From the NCBI RefSeq assembly GCF_029223255.1, contig NZ_JARHUC010000006.1, forward strand, positions 124,001-188,000: a DNA stretch of 64,000 nt, written 5' to 3'. Under the pieces are notes generated by a model. It made no database searches. It had not been told where the DNA came from and worked only from the letters and a program-made list of their open reading frames with translations. Both the position numbers and the translations under genes were made by a program. The stretch comes from Albimonas marina (GTDB lineage Bacteria; Pseudomonadota; Alphaproteobacteria; Rhodobacterales; Rhodobacteraceae). Shown piece by piece: positions 1-7,160 of the stretch (positions are counted from its first letter, which is position 1; each line of letters begins with the position of its first letter).

Positions 1-97
1 CGCCCTGCGCCGCGGGCGGAACCGGGCGGCCGGCGCGCGGCCCGACGCGGCGCCTCCCCGCCGGCGGCGTCCCCGCGGCGGCGGCGCCCGGCCGCCC

Positions 98-126
98 TTG
101 ATCCCCGCCCGCCCCGTCGCCATTAT
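98..126 (+). promoter_or_regulatory. Candidate sigma70 promoter for the oxidoreductase/phosphatase pair
   Basis: TTGATC (98-103) and CATTAT (121-126) are separated by 17 bases, a good housekeeping promoter match. The predicted start near 133 leaves a leader of about 48 bases before the ATG at 181. The rest of positions 1-180 is GC-rich and shows no gene. Confidence 0.5.
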
Positions 127-180
127 CCGCCCTAGACAACATACGCGCGAGTATGCCGCGCGAGCCCCAGGGAGATCCTC

Positions 181-1215
181 ATGTCCGCCATGAAGCGCAT
201 CGTGCTCGCCAGCCGCCCCAAGGGCTGGCCGACCACCGACAACTTCCGCCTCGAGGAAGCCGAGACCCCGACCCCCGGCGCCGGCGAGTTCCTCGCCCGC
301 ACCGTGTGGCTCTCGCTCGATCCCTACATGCGCGGGCGGATGGACGACGGCCCCTCCTACGCCAAGCCCGTCGAGATCGGCGGCACCATGGAAGGCGGCA
401 CCGTCTCCGAGGTCGTCGAGTCCAACCACCCCGACTACGCGCCCGGCGACATCGTCGTGGGCCGGCTCGGCTGGGCGACGCACGGGCTCTCGACCGGCGA
501 GGGCGTGCGCAAGGTCGATCCCTCCATCGCGCCGATCTCCACCGCGCTGGGCGTGCTGGGGATGCCGGGCCACACCGCCTACGTCGGCCTCAACCGGATC
601 CTCGCGGCCAAGCCGGGCGAAAGCCTCTGCGTCTCCGCCGCCTCGGGCGCCGTCGGCGCGCTGGTCACCCAGCTCGCCAAGATCAAGGGCATGACCGTGG
701 TCGGCGTCGCCGGCGGGCCCGACAAATGCGCCTACGTGACCGAGGAGCTCGGCGCCGACGCCTGCATCGACCACCGCGCCGCCGCCGACGGCAAGGAGAT
801 GGCGAAGCTGCTGAAGGAGGCCGCGCCGAACGGCTTCGACTGCTATTTCGAGAACGTCGCCGGCAAGACGCTGGAGGGCGTGATCCCCAACATGCGCGAG
901 TTCGGGCGCATCGCCATCTGCGGGATGATCTCGCTCTACTCCGGCAACACCATGGGCGACGAGAACCAGCTGCCGTGGATCTGGCGCTCGCTGCTGGTCA
1001 AGAAGATGCGCGCCCAGGGTTTCATCGTCACGGACCACATCGACATGCTGCCCGACTTCCTCGCCGAGGTCGGCCCGCTGGTGAAGTCCGGCAAGGTGAA
1101 GTTCCGCGAGACCGTCACCGACGGGCTCGAGAACGCGCCCGAGGCCTTCCTGGGCCTGCTGCGCGGCGAGAACTTCGGCAAGCAGCTGGTGCGCGTGGGC
1201 GCGGACCCCTCGTGA
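181..1215 (+). CDS. NADP-dependent oxidoreductase, MDR superfamily (CurA/leukotriene B4 dehydrogenase-like)
   Basis: A 344-residue zinc-independent medium-chain reductase, normal length for the family. The N-terminal half carries LDPYMRGRM (residues 46-54), typical of the CurA/YncB/LTB4-dehydrogenase branch that reduces alkenal or alkenone double bonds with NADPH. The Rossmann part starts with AASGAVG (153-159). No structural zinc cysteines are visible. The ATG is preceded by GGGAG about 8 bases upstream; a longer overlapping frame beginning at 153 lacks this site. The soluble enzyme is followed 25 bases later by a phosphatase-like gene on the same strand, so the two are probably co-transcribed. 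The physiological substrate cannot be read from the sequence. Confidence 0.88.
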   Translation: MSAMKRIVLASRPKGWPTTDNFRLEEAETPTPGAGEFLARTVWLSLDPYMRGRMDDGPSYAKPVEIGGTMEGGTVSEVVESNHPDYAPGDIVVGRLGWATHGLSTGEGVRKVDPSIAPISTALGVLGMPGHTAYVGLNRILAAKPGESLCVSAASGAVGALVTQLAKIKGMTVVGVAGGPDKCAYVTEELGADACIDHRAAADGKEMAKLLKEAAPNGFDCYFENVAGKTLEGVIPNMREFGRIAICGMISLYSGNTMGDENQLPWIWRSLLVKKMRAQGFIVTDHIDMLPDFLAEVGPLVKSGKVKFRETVTDGLENAPEAFLGLLRGENFGKQLVRVGADPS

Positions 1216-1240
1216 TCGCGGCGCAGAGGGAGACCCGCGC

Positions 1241-1894
1241 ATGAGCCACGTCTGGCTGATCCGCCACGGTCAGGCCTCCTTCGGGGCCGACGACTACGAC
1301 AAGCTCTCCGACCACGGGATCCGCCAGGCGCGGATGCTGGGCGAGTGGCTGGCCGCCCGCGACCTCCGCCCGGTGCGGATGATGGTCGGCACGCTCAAGC
1401 GCCAGCGCGAGACCGCGGAGGCCCTCGCCGAGGGCCTCGGCGGCGCGCCGGAGCCGATCGTGCACTCGGGCTTCAACGAGAACGACGCCGACAGCCTGAT
1501 CCGGGACTGGATCGAGCGCGGGAACCCCGCGCCCGACAAGGCCGACCGCAAGACCTACTACCGCACCATGGTCCAGGCGCTGATGGCCTGGCACCGCGGC
1601 GAGATCGACGGCTCGCAGTCCTTCAAGGACTACGAGGCCAACGTCGCCGACGCCCTGCGCCAGGCGGCGGAGGGCACGGACCGGCCGGTGTTCTGCGTCT
1701 CCTCGGGCGGCACCATCGGGCAGATGGTGCGCACGATCATGCACGCGCCCCCCGAGATGGCGGCGCGGCTGCAGATGCAGGTGAAGAACAGCTCCTACAC
1801 GCGCCTCGCCGGACGGGCGGAGCGGCTGAGCCTGCTGAGCTTCAACGAGACGCCGCACCTGGACGACCAGCCGGACCTGATCACCTGGTCGTAA
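1241..1894 (+). CDS. Histidine phosphatase family protein with the second catalytic His replaced by Ser
   Basis: A 217-residue protein of the phosphoglycerate mutase-like (RHG) fold. The phosphate-accepting motif LIRHGQASFG is intact, with the nucleophilic His at residue 9, and a conserved Arg lies in KRQRETAE (53-60). The usual second His motif (V-S-H-G-G) reads VSSGGT (153-158), so Ser occupies the expected His position. An SGG version is known in some bacterial branches of this superfamily, so this may be a diverged subfamily rather than a dead enzyme. The Shine-Dalgarno GAGGGAG sits ahead of the ATG. It follows the oxidoreductase by 25 bases. The substrate is unknown. Confidence 0.85.
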   Translation: MSHVWLIRHGQASFGADDYDKLSDHGIRQARMLGEWLAARDLRPVRMMVGTLKRQRETAEALAEGLGGAPEPIVHSGFNENDADSLIRDWIERGNPAPDKADRKTYYRTMVQALMAWHRGEIDGSQSFKDYEANVADALRQAAEGTDRPVFCVSSGGTIGQMVRTIMHAPPEMAARLQMQVKNSSYTRLAGRAERLSLLSFNETPHLDDQPDLITWS

Positions 1895-1992
1895 GGCCGG
1901 GGAGGCGGAGAGGAGGCGCCCTGCGGGCGGGCTTGGGCCTGTCGCAAAGGCGCGCTTTTCTTTCGAAGGGAGGGAGCCTCCGGCGGGCTCCT

Positions 1993-2188
1993 GACTCACC
2001 AAAGAACAGGGGCCCGCGCCTGTCCTCCGGATCCGTCTCTCGCTGTTGATGCCTGAGCGACTCGCCCGCCGGGGTCAAGGACAAGCCCCGCGCAGGCGCG
2101 GGGTCGCTTCGCGATCCCTGACCCCGGCGGACGAGTCGCTCTTTACGGCATCAGCGAGAGACGGCTCCGAAGAACAGGCGCTTCGCGA
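1993..2188. repeat. Fold-back intergenic repeat, copy 1 (~196 bp)
   Basis: This block recurs at 8156-8350 with roughly 95% identity by eye. It is nearly self-complementary. The outer arm 2017-2045 pairs with 2152-2180 (26 of 29 bases), the pairing continues inward through 2048-2077 with 2119-2150, and a small inner hairpin with arms CCCCGCGC/GCGCGGGG sits at the apex. GAACAGG occurs at both ends. It lies between the convergent phosphatase-like gene and the amidase, with no coding potential. It has the look of a non-autonomous palindromic mobile or REP-type element, or a very stable RNA hairpin that insulates convergent transcripts. Confidence 0.85.
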
Positions 2189-2374
2189 CGGCCGCCGGCC
2201 GCGCGCCCGGGCGCGTGGGGCGGCCGGCGCGTCGGATGGCGAGGGGCACGGGGCGGCGGCGTCGGGGGGAGGCCCCATGCGCCGGCGCCGGGGCGCGCCG
2301 CGGGCGGGGCGGCGGCGACGGGCGCGAGGGGCGACGCGGCGCCTGCGCTCGGAGGCAGGCGCCGCGCGTGGGGG
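2189..2374. other. GC-rich intergenic tail, nothing recognised
   Basis: Between the fold-back repeat and the amidase stop codon the sequence is almost pure G and C. I see no gene, no U-tailed terminator and no promoter. The word GACGCGGCGCCTGCGC occurs near its end and again downstream of repeat copy 2, so the similarity between the two loci may extend patchily beyond the element. Confidence 0.5.
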
Positions 2375-3835
2375 TCAGGCGAGGGCCGGCGGGGCCTGGC
2401 GGGTCCAGGTCGCCTCGGCCTCGAAGGCGGCGGCGGCGCGCAGGACCTCGAGGTCGCCGCGCGGGGCGCCCATCAGCTGCAGGCCTATCGGAAGGCCGGC
2501 GCCGGGGGAGCCCTCCGGGCCGAAGCCCGCCGGCACGCAGACCGCGGGGCGCCCGCCCAGCGAGGTGGGCAGCACGCACTCCATCCAGCGGTGGTAGGTG
2601 TCCATCTTCACGCCCGCCACCTCCTGCGGCCAGCGCTGGTCGGCCGGGAACGGCCAGACCTGGGCGGACGGCATCGCCAGCAGGTCCACGCTCTCGAAGA
2701 TCTGCAGCAGCTTGCGGTGCCAGCGGGCGCGCTGGACCGTGGCGCGGTGCACGTCCATCGCCGAGAGCGCCAGGCCGTTCTCGATCTCCCAGATCGCCTC
2801 GGGCTTGAGCAGCTTGCGCCGCTCGGGGTTCTCGTATTCCGCGGCCGAGCGGGCGGCGACGCCCCAGTGGCGCAGGGTCTTCCAGCTGTCCCACATCTCC
2901 TCGCGGGAGTGGTCGGGGACCAGGGGGACCACTTCTGCGCCGAGGCGGGTGAAGACCTCGAGCGCCGCCTCGCAGGTCTCGAGGATGCCGGCCTCCATCG
3001 GCCAGCCGCCGTTCCAGTCGCCGATCCAGCCGATGCGCAGGCCCTTGGCCCAGTCGCGCGGCTCGTCCGCGGTCAGGCCCGGCACGAACACGTCGCGCTT
3101 GCCGTGGGAGAGCGGCGCCTCGGGCTGGTAGCCCGCCTGCACGTCCAGCAGCAGCGCCATGTCGGCGACCGAGCGGCCCATCGGCCCCTCGGTCGACAGC
3201 TGGTGGGCGTAGAGGTCGAAGCTGGAGTCGTTCGCCACCCGTCCCCAGGAGGGGCGGAAGCCGAAGACGTTGTTCCACCCCGCCGGGTTGCGCAGCGAGC
3301 CCATCTGGTCCGAGCCGTCGGCGATCGGCAGCATCCGCATCGCCAGCGCCACCGCCGCCCCGCCCGAGGAGCCGCCGGCCGAGCGGCTGCGGTCCCAGGG
3401 GTTCAGCGTCGTGCCGAAGATCGGGTTCATGGTGTGCGAGCCGAGCCCGAACTCCGGCGTGTTGGTCTTGCCGATGATCAGCGCCCCGGCGGCGCGGATG
3501 CGGGCGACCATCGGCGAGTCCGCCTCCGGCACCAGGTCGGCGTAGAGCGGCGAGCCCATCGTGGTCAGCAGGCCCTTGGTCGCCGTCAGGTCCTTGATCG
3601 CGATCGGCAGGCCGTGCAGCGGGCCCAGGGGCTCGCCGGCCGCGCGGGCGGCGTCGGCGGCGCGGGCCTCGGCGAGGCACGCCTCCGGGTCGCGCTGGGA
3701 GATGATCGCGGTCACGCCCTCGTTCACCGCGGCGATGCGGTCGAGATGGGCCTGCATCACCTCCACGGCGGAGATCTCGCCCGCCCGGATCATCGGGGCC
3801 AGCGCGGCGCCCCCCGCCTCGAGAATGTCGGTCAT
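2375..3835 (-). CDS. Amidase (amidase signature family)
   Basis: A 486-residue soluble hydrolase of the amidase signature family, whose members cleave carboxamides with a Lys/cis-Ser/Ser triad. The expected residues are visible: Lys81 in IAIKDL, the GGSSGG loop at 154-159 and Ser180 in GSDQMGSLRNPA. The last motif is unusual because most relatives read GSDTGGS. The ATG at 3835 opens MTDILEAGG and replaces a longer frame with an uncharacteristic Arg-rich start. It lacks GatCAB partners and differs from GatA at the substrate motif, so it is more likely a catabolic amidase. A second, distinct amidase lies at 22375-23811. The substrate is unknown. Confidence 0.88.
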   Translation of the reverse strand: MTDILEAGGAALAPMIRAGEISAVEVMQAHLDRIAAVNEGVTAIISQRDPEACLAEARAADAARAAGEPLGPLHGLPIAIKDLTATKGLLTTMGSPLYADLVPEADSPMVARIRAAGALIIGKTNTPEFGLGSHTMNPIFGTTLNPWDRSRSAGGSSGGAAVALAMRMLPIADGSDQMGSLRNPAGWNNVFGFRPSWGRVANDSSFDLYAHQLSTEGPMGRSVADMALLLDVQAGYQPEAPLSHGKRDVFVPGLTADEPRDWAKGLRIGWIGDWNGGWPMEAGILETCEAALEVFTRLGAEVVPLVPDHSREEMWDSWKTLRHWGVAARSAAEYENPERRKLLKPEAIWEIENGLALSAMDVHRATVQRARWHRKLLQIFESVDLLAMPSAQVWPFPADQRWPQEVAGVKMDTYHRWMECVLPTSLGGRPAVCVPAGFGPEGSPGAGLPIGLQLMGAPRGDLEVLRAAAAFEAEATWTRQAPPALA

Positions 3836-3905
3836 GTTTGTCCTGCCAAGGGTTCGTGGACCTGCGTCGCGGGCCTGAGTGCGGGCCCGCATCGGGGCCT
3901 GCGCG

Positions 3906-4157
3906 TCAGGCGCGCCGGACGAGGTTGATGATCACCAGAAGCGCCACCGCGCCCGCCGTGGCGGTGGCGAGCGCGCCGAAGAAGTCGTTGCCCAGGTCCA
4001 CGCCCAGGACGCCGAACAGGTACGCGCCCAGGTAGGCGCCGACGACGCCCACGAGCAGGTTCGTCAGCAGGCCGTGATTGCGCTTCAGCACCTTCTCGGC
4101 GATCCAGCCGGCGGCGATGCCGACGATCAGGAAGGCGAACCAGCCGATGTCTCCCAT
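3906..4157 (-). CDS. GlsB/YeaQ/YmgE family stress-response membrane protein
   Basis: An 83-residue integral membrane protein of the transglycosylase-associated (YeaQ/GlsB) family. Three hydrophobic segments lie at about 4-20, 30-52 and 60-80, rich in Gly and Ala, with the family-like GWIAEKVLK at 17-25. Relatives are induced by envelope or general stress but have no assigned activity. The ATG at 4157 is preceded by GGAGACCCTC, giving a good Shine-Dalgarno; an upstream in-frame extension is Arg/Pro-rich and unlikely. It ends about 70 bases from the start of the amidase, which reads the same way, so read-through is possible. Confidence 0.85.
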   Translation of the reverse strand: MGDIGWFAFLIVGIAAGWIAEKVLKRNHGLLTNLLVGVVGAYLGAYLFGVLGVDLGNDFFGALATATAGAVALLVIINLVRRA

Positions 4158-4375
4158 GAGGGTCTCCTGCGCTTGCGCCGCCGCTCCGCCGGGTCGGGAG
4201 GGGGCGCCGGGCCGCCCCGCGCGACTGCGCGGCGGGCGTCCGGCGCCAAGACCATCCGTTCCGCCGCGGCCGGGGTCAAGGCGGCGCGGTCCCGAAAACG
4301 GACGGCGGGGGGCGGGGATGCAGGTCCGCCGCGCCGGCCTCATGATGCGTTAACCTTTTTCCGCGATGGTCCGTC

Positions 4376-4450
4376 CTGCAGGCGCGACATGGGCTGCGCC
4401 TGCACTCCTCCCTGTCGAACTGGCCGCGCCCTCGGGCGCGGCTTTTTTTC
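4376..4450 (+). ncRNA. Candidate trans-acting sRNA with a free anti-Shine-Dalgarno motif
   Basis: A compact two-hairpin layout. Stem 1 is TGCAGGCGC (4377-4385) pairing perfectly with GCGCCTGCA (4396-4404) around a 10-base loop. The linker then exposes CTCCTCCC (4405-4412), complementary to a ribosome-binding site. A Rho-independent terminator follows: GCCGCGCCC (4423-4431) pairs with 4434-4442 and is followed by seven T residues (4443-4449). This is the architecture of the CUCCUCCC-bearing regulatory RNAs of alphaproteobacteria (cuckoo/ar14-like); the family assignment is inference. The 5' end is unresolved and there is no clear promoter. No convincing ORF precedes the terminator. Confidence 0.6.
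4423..4450 (+). terminator. Rho-independent terminator of the sRNA candidate
   Basis: A nine-base GC stem (4423-4431 with 4434-4442; more realistically eight pairs around CTCG) is followed by TTTTTTT. It is the clearest intrinsic terminator in the window, yet no protein gene on the plus strand ends before it. That is the main argument for a non-coding transcript. Confidence 0.8.
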
Positions 4451-4497
4451 GGCCCCCGCGCCCGGGGGCGGGCCGGGGGGCGAAGGCGCCGAATCCG

Positions 4498-4660
4498 TTG
4501 ACGGAAACTCGCTTTCCGTTAGCAACTTTCGCTACGTCAGGGCTTGCAACTAAAAGTTGCATTTGCTCTGGTTTCGCCATCCGAGGTGGATACCCATTTC
4601 GTTTCAAAGAAAACGCTGGCCTGCGAGAGGGAATCGCGCTAGACATAAATGAACGTCAGG
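4498..4660. promoter_or_regulatory. Low-GC island with stacked inverted repeats
   Basis: A conspicuous drop in GC content carries ACGGAAA-N5-TTTCCGT (4501-4519), a half-site AGCAACTTT (4521-4529), TGCAACT-AAA-AGTTGCA (4545-4561) and the word CATAAATGAACGT (4644-4656). CTTGCAACT (4543-4551) is repeated in the putative Mur box before mntH, and the 13-base word recurs exactly at 19000-19012. The arrangement resembles a multi-site operator or promoter, but no annotated gene starts here. The likely target is the plus-strand transcript that would end at the 4959-4999 terminator. Confidence 0.45.
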
Positions 4661-4999
4661 TGAATTTCTGTCAGCGGCGACGCCGACGGGATCGTCTGGC
4701 GGCAGCGGACGGAACAGGATGATCGAGGCTGCGGACCCTGTCCGGCGCCTCGATCCTCGCACCGGAACGCCGGGCTTTCAGATCTCCGCCGTGGCGGCAA
4801 GACGGCGAAGCACTGAAGTTCGGCTCAGGTCCCGCGGGCTAGGGGAAGCCCGCGGGACCGCCTCCTTCCGACCGGACCCTGTTCGGGGCGCGGACGCCGG
4901 CGAGTATTTGGCGCCCCCCGGACCGGCGACGGTTCTCAGGACCGGATCATCGAGCCGGCGCGCGCCGCGTTCCAGGTGGAGCGCGGCGCGCGGGTTTTT
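4660..4999 (+). ncRNA. Possible structured non-coding transcript (hairpins plus terminator)
   Basis: Three perfect or near-perfect hairpins follow the low-GC island. At 4721-4755 there are nine outer pairs (GATCGAGGC/GCCTCGATC) with an inner CGGAC/GTCCG. At 4829-4858 there are 12 perfect pairs around AGGGGA. At 4959-4992 there are 11 pairs followed by TTTTT (4995-4999), which reads as a plus-strand terminator. Frames through the stretch are Arg/Pro-rich and lack convincing starts. I found none of the conserved cores of SRP RNA, RNase P RNA or tmRNA. The boundaries are guesses except for the 3' end. Confidence 0.35.
4959..4999 (+). terminator. Terminator-like hairpin with T tail
   Basis: CGCGCGCCGCG (4959-4969) pairs with 4982-4992, followed by GG and TTTTT. 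The orientation is plus, opposite to the gpt gene that ends just downstream, so it does not serve any annotated gene. Confidence 0.6.
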
Positions 5000-5068
5000 G
5001 GGGCGTCTTCCCGAAGAGCTTCGTCCACGCCCGGGCCGCGCCCTCGACCCTCCCGCATCGTCCCGACA

Positions 5069-5091
5069 GGCGCGCCGGCGGCCGGCGCGCC
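5069..5091 (-). terminator. Hairpin just downstream of gpt
   Basis: GGCGCGCCGG (5069-5078) pairs perfectly with CCGGCGCGCC (5082-5091) around CGG, nine bases after the gpt stop codon. There is no T run on the minus strand, so it is either a Rho-assisted end or a 3' stabiliser. Confidence 0.45.
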
Positions 5092-5099
5092 AGGCCGGC

Positions 5100-5612
5100 T
5101 CAGACGCCGCGGTAGGGGGCCACGTACTGCAGCGCCATGTCCCAGGGGAAGAAGATCCAGGTGTCCTGGCTGACCTCGGTGATGAACGTGTCCACCATCG
5201 GCCGGCCCTTGGGCTTGGCGTAGACGGTGGCGAAATGGGCCTTGGGGTAGAGGCGCCGGCACAGCTCCAGCGTCTTGCCGCTGTCGACCAGGTCGTCGAC
5301 CACCAGGATGCCCTCGCCGTCGCCCATCAGCTCGGCGTCGGGGGCCTTCAGGACCAGCGCGTCCATCTGGGCCTGGTGGTTGTAGGATTTGACCGAGATC
5401 GTGTCGACGATGCGGATGTCGAGCTCGCGGGCCACGATCATCGCCGGCGCCATGCCGCCGCGGGTGATCGCCACCACCGCCTTCCAGGCCCCGTCCTCGC
5501 CCGGGCCGCGCTTGTCCAGCCGCCAGGCCAGCGCCCGGCTGTCGCGGTGGATCTGGTCCCAGCTGACGTGGAACCCCTTCTCGTGGGGCAGGGGGCTGTG
5601 GGTCGGGCTCAT
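5100..5612 (-). CDS. gpt: Xanthine-guanine phosphoribosyltransferase
   Basis: A 170-residue enzyme that salvages xanthine and guanine by transferring phosphoribose from PRPP in the cytoplasm. The PRPP-binding motif [13 protein letters not shown] is complete and the C-terminal half has [10 protein letters not shown], matching the XGPRT branch (E. coli Gpt is about 150 residues). The start at 5612 ([14 protein letters not shown]) has AGGAG eight bases upstream; a much longer in-frame extension is Arg/Ala-rich and unlikely. It is monocistronic, with a promoter candidate at 5647-5675 and a hairpin right after the stop. Confidence 0.9.
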   Translation of the reverse strand: MSPTHSPLPHEKGFHVSWDQIHRDSRALAWRLDKRGPGEDGAWKAVVAITRGGMAPAMIVARELDIRIVDTISVKSYNHQAQMDALVLKAPDAELMGDGEGILVVDDLVDSGKTLELCRRLYPKAHFATVYAKPKGRPMVDTFITEVSQDTWIFFPWDMALQYVAPYRGV

Positions 5613-5646
5613 GCGCGGATCTCCTGCGGGGCGGGCGATGCGCCGT

Positions 5647-5675
5647 CCCCTAGCGTCCTGCGCCGATGCGGGCAA
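5647..5675 (-). promoter_or_regulatory. Candidate gpt promoter
   Basis: On the minus strand TTGCCC (5675-5670) and TAGGGG (5652-5647) are 17 bases apart, about 35 bases upstream of the gpt ATG. The -35 is good and the -10 is weak in T/A, as often seen in this GC-rich genome. Confidence 0.4.
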
Positions 5676-5918
5676 GACGTGCGCGTCAGCGGAGGGGCGA
5701 GGACCGCCGGCCCGGGCGCCCGGACCCGGACGCGCAGGCGCCGCGCGACGCGCGCGCTTGCGTCGGGCGTCCGGCCCGCGGCGCCGGGCCGAGGTCGCGC
5801 CCCGGGCGGCGGCCGCCACGGAGCGCTCCGCCGGGACCGCGCCGCGGGCGCGACGGGCGCGACGGGCGGGCGCTTCGCGCGGCGCTTCCGTGCCGACGTC
5901 CGAAGATCCGAAACGAAG

Positions 5919-5951
5919 CGCGCCGGTCCGGGGGAGGCCGGGACCGGCGCG
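5919..5951 (-). terminator. fabI terminator
   Basis: CGCGCCGGTCC (5919-5929) pairs perfectly with GGACCGGCGCG (5941-5951). On the minus strand the stem is followed by CTTCGTTTCGG, a short T-rich tail. It lies 30 bases past the fabI stop. Confidence 0.55.
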
Positions 5952-5981
5952 TGACTTCCGGAAACGCGAGGCGGATGCGCC

Positions 5982-6806
<825 letters not shown>

Positions 6807-6843
6807 GCCCCGCTCCTCGCACCGTCTCCTCGTCAGGCCGGAG

Positions 6844-6872
6844 CCTCTAAGCGAATTCCCATCCCGCGGCAA
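6844..6872 (-). promoter_or_regulatory. fabI promoter
   Basis: The minus strand reads TTGCCG (6872-6867), a 17-base spacer and TAGAGG (6849-6844), about 38 bases before the fabI ATG. Confidence 0.55.
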
Positions 6873-7029
6873 GGCGCGGTAGGTTTCAGAGTGTTACGGC
6901 AGGCCTTCGCGCAGGGCCCTGGGCGACCGCCCGGCGCCCCCGGCCGCGCCGCCGCGGAAAGCGCTGCGCAAGGCGGCTCCGGCGGGCGCGCCCGCCGCTC
7001 CCGGCGGTGCGCGAAGGTCGACCCCGCGC

Positions 7030-7051
7030 CGAGTTGACAGCTGTCAACTCG
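7030..7051. promoter_or_regulatory. 22-bp perfect palindrome with a TTGA-N6-TCAA core
   Basis: The arms CGAGTTGACAG (7030-7040) and CTGTCAACTCG (7041-7051) form an uninterrupted dyad. The core TTGA-CAGCTG-TCAA satisfies the general FixK/FNR-family half-site rule but differs from the FnrL consensus at the inner T/A pair. It lies between divergent fabI and the dehydratase gene, 110 bases upstream of the latter and about 160 bases from the fabI promoter. It could be the operator of either gene, or of another dimeric regulator. Confidence 0.6.
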
Positions 7052-7160
7052 CGCCGCGCTTGCGGCCGAAGACCGCGCCCCGCCGGAGCCGCCCGCGCTC
7101 TGGCGACGGGCGGCGGCCGGCGCTAGGGTCCGCGCCAGGATCGCGATCGAGGACGTCCCC

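Larger units (their letters stand above)
5613..5981. other. Intergenic gap between gpt and fabI
   Basis: This 369-bp GC-rich gap holds the gpt promoter candidate near its left end and the fabI terminator near its right end. The middle, about 5680-5910, shows no gene or recognisable signal. Confidence 0.5.

Noticed and set aside
2375..3835. Amidase as GatA of the tRNA amidotransferase
   Set aside because: No gatB or gatC nearby and the substrate-loop motif GSDQMGS differs from GatA. The same applies to the amidase at 22375-23811.
4366..4722. 118-codon plus-strand frame overlapping the sRNA candidate
   Set aside because: It runs through the terminator and the inverted repeats, has no ribosome site and no recognisable protein features.
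4826..4860. TCAGGTCC before a hairpin, reminiscent of the SRP RNA core
   Set aside because: The conserved GGAAG-containing internal loop that follows in SRP RNA is missing; the sequence is a simple 12-bp hairpin.
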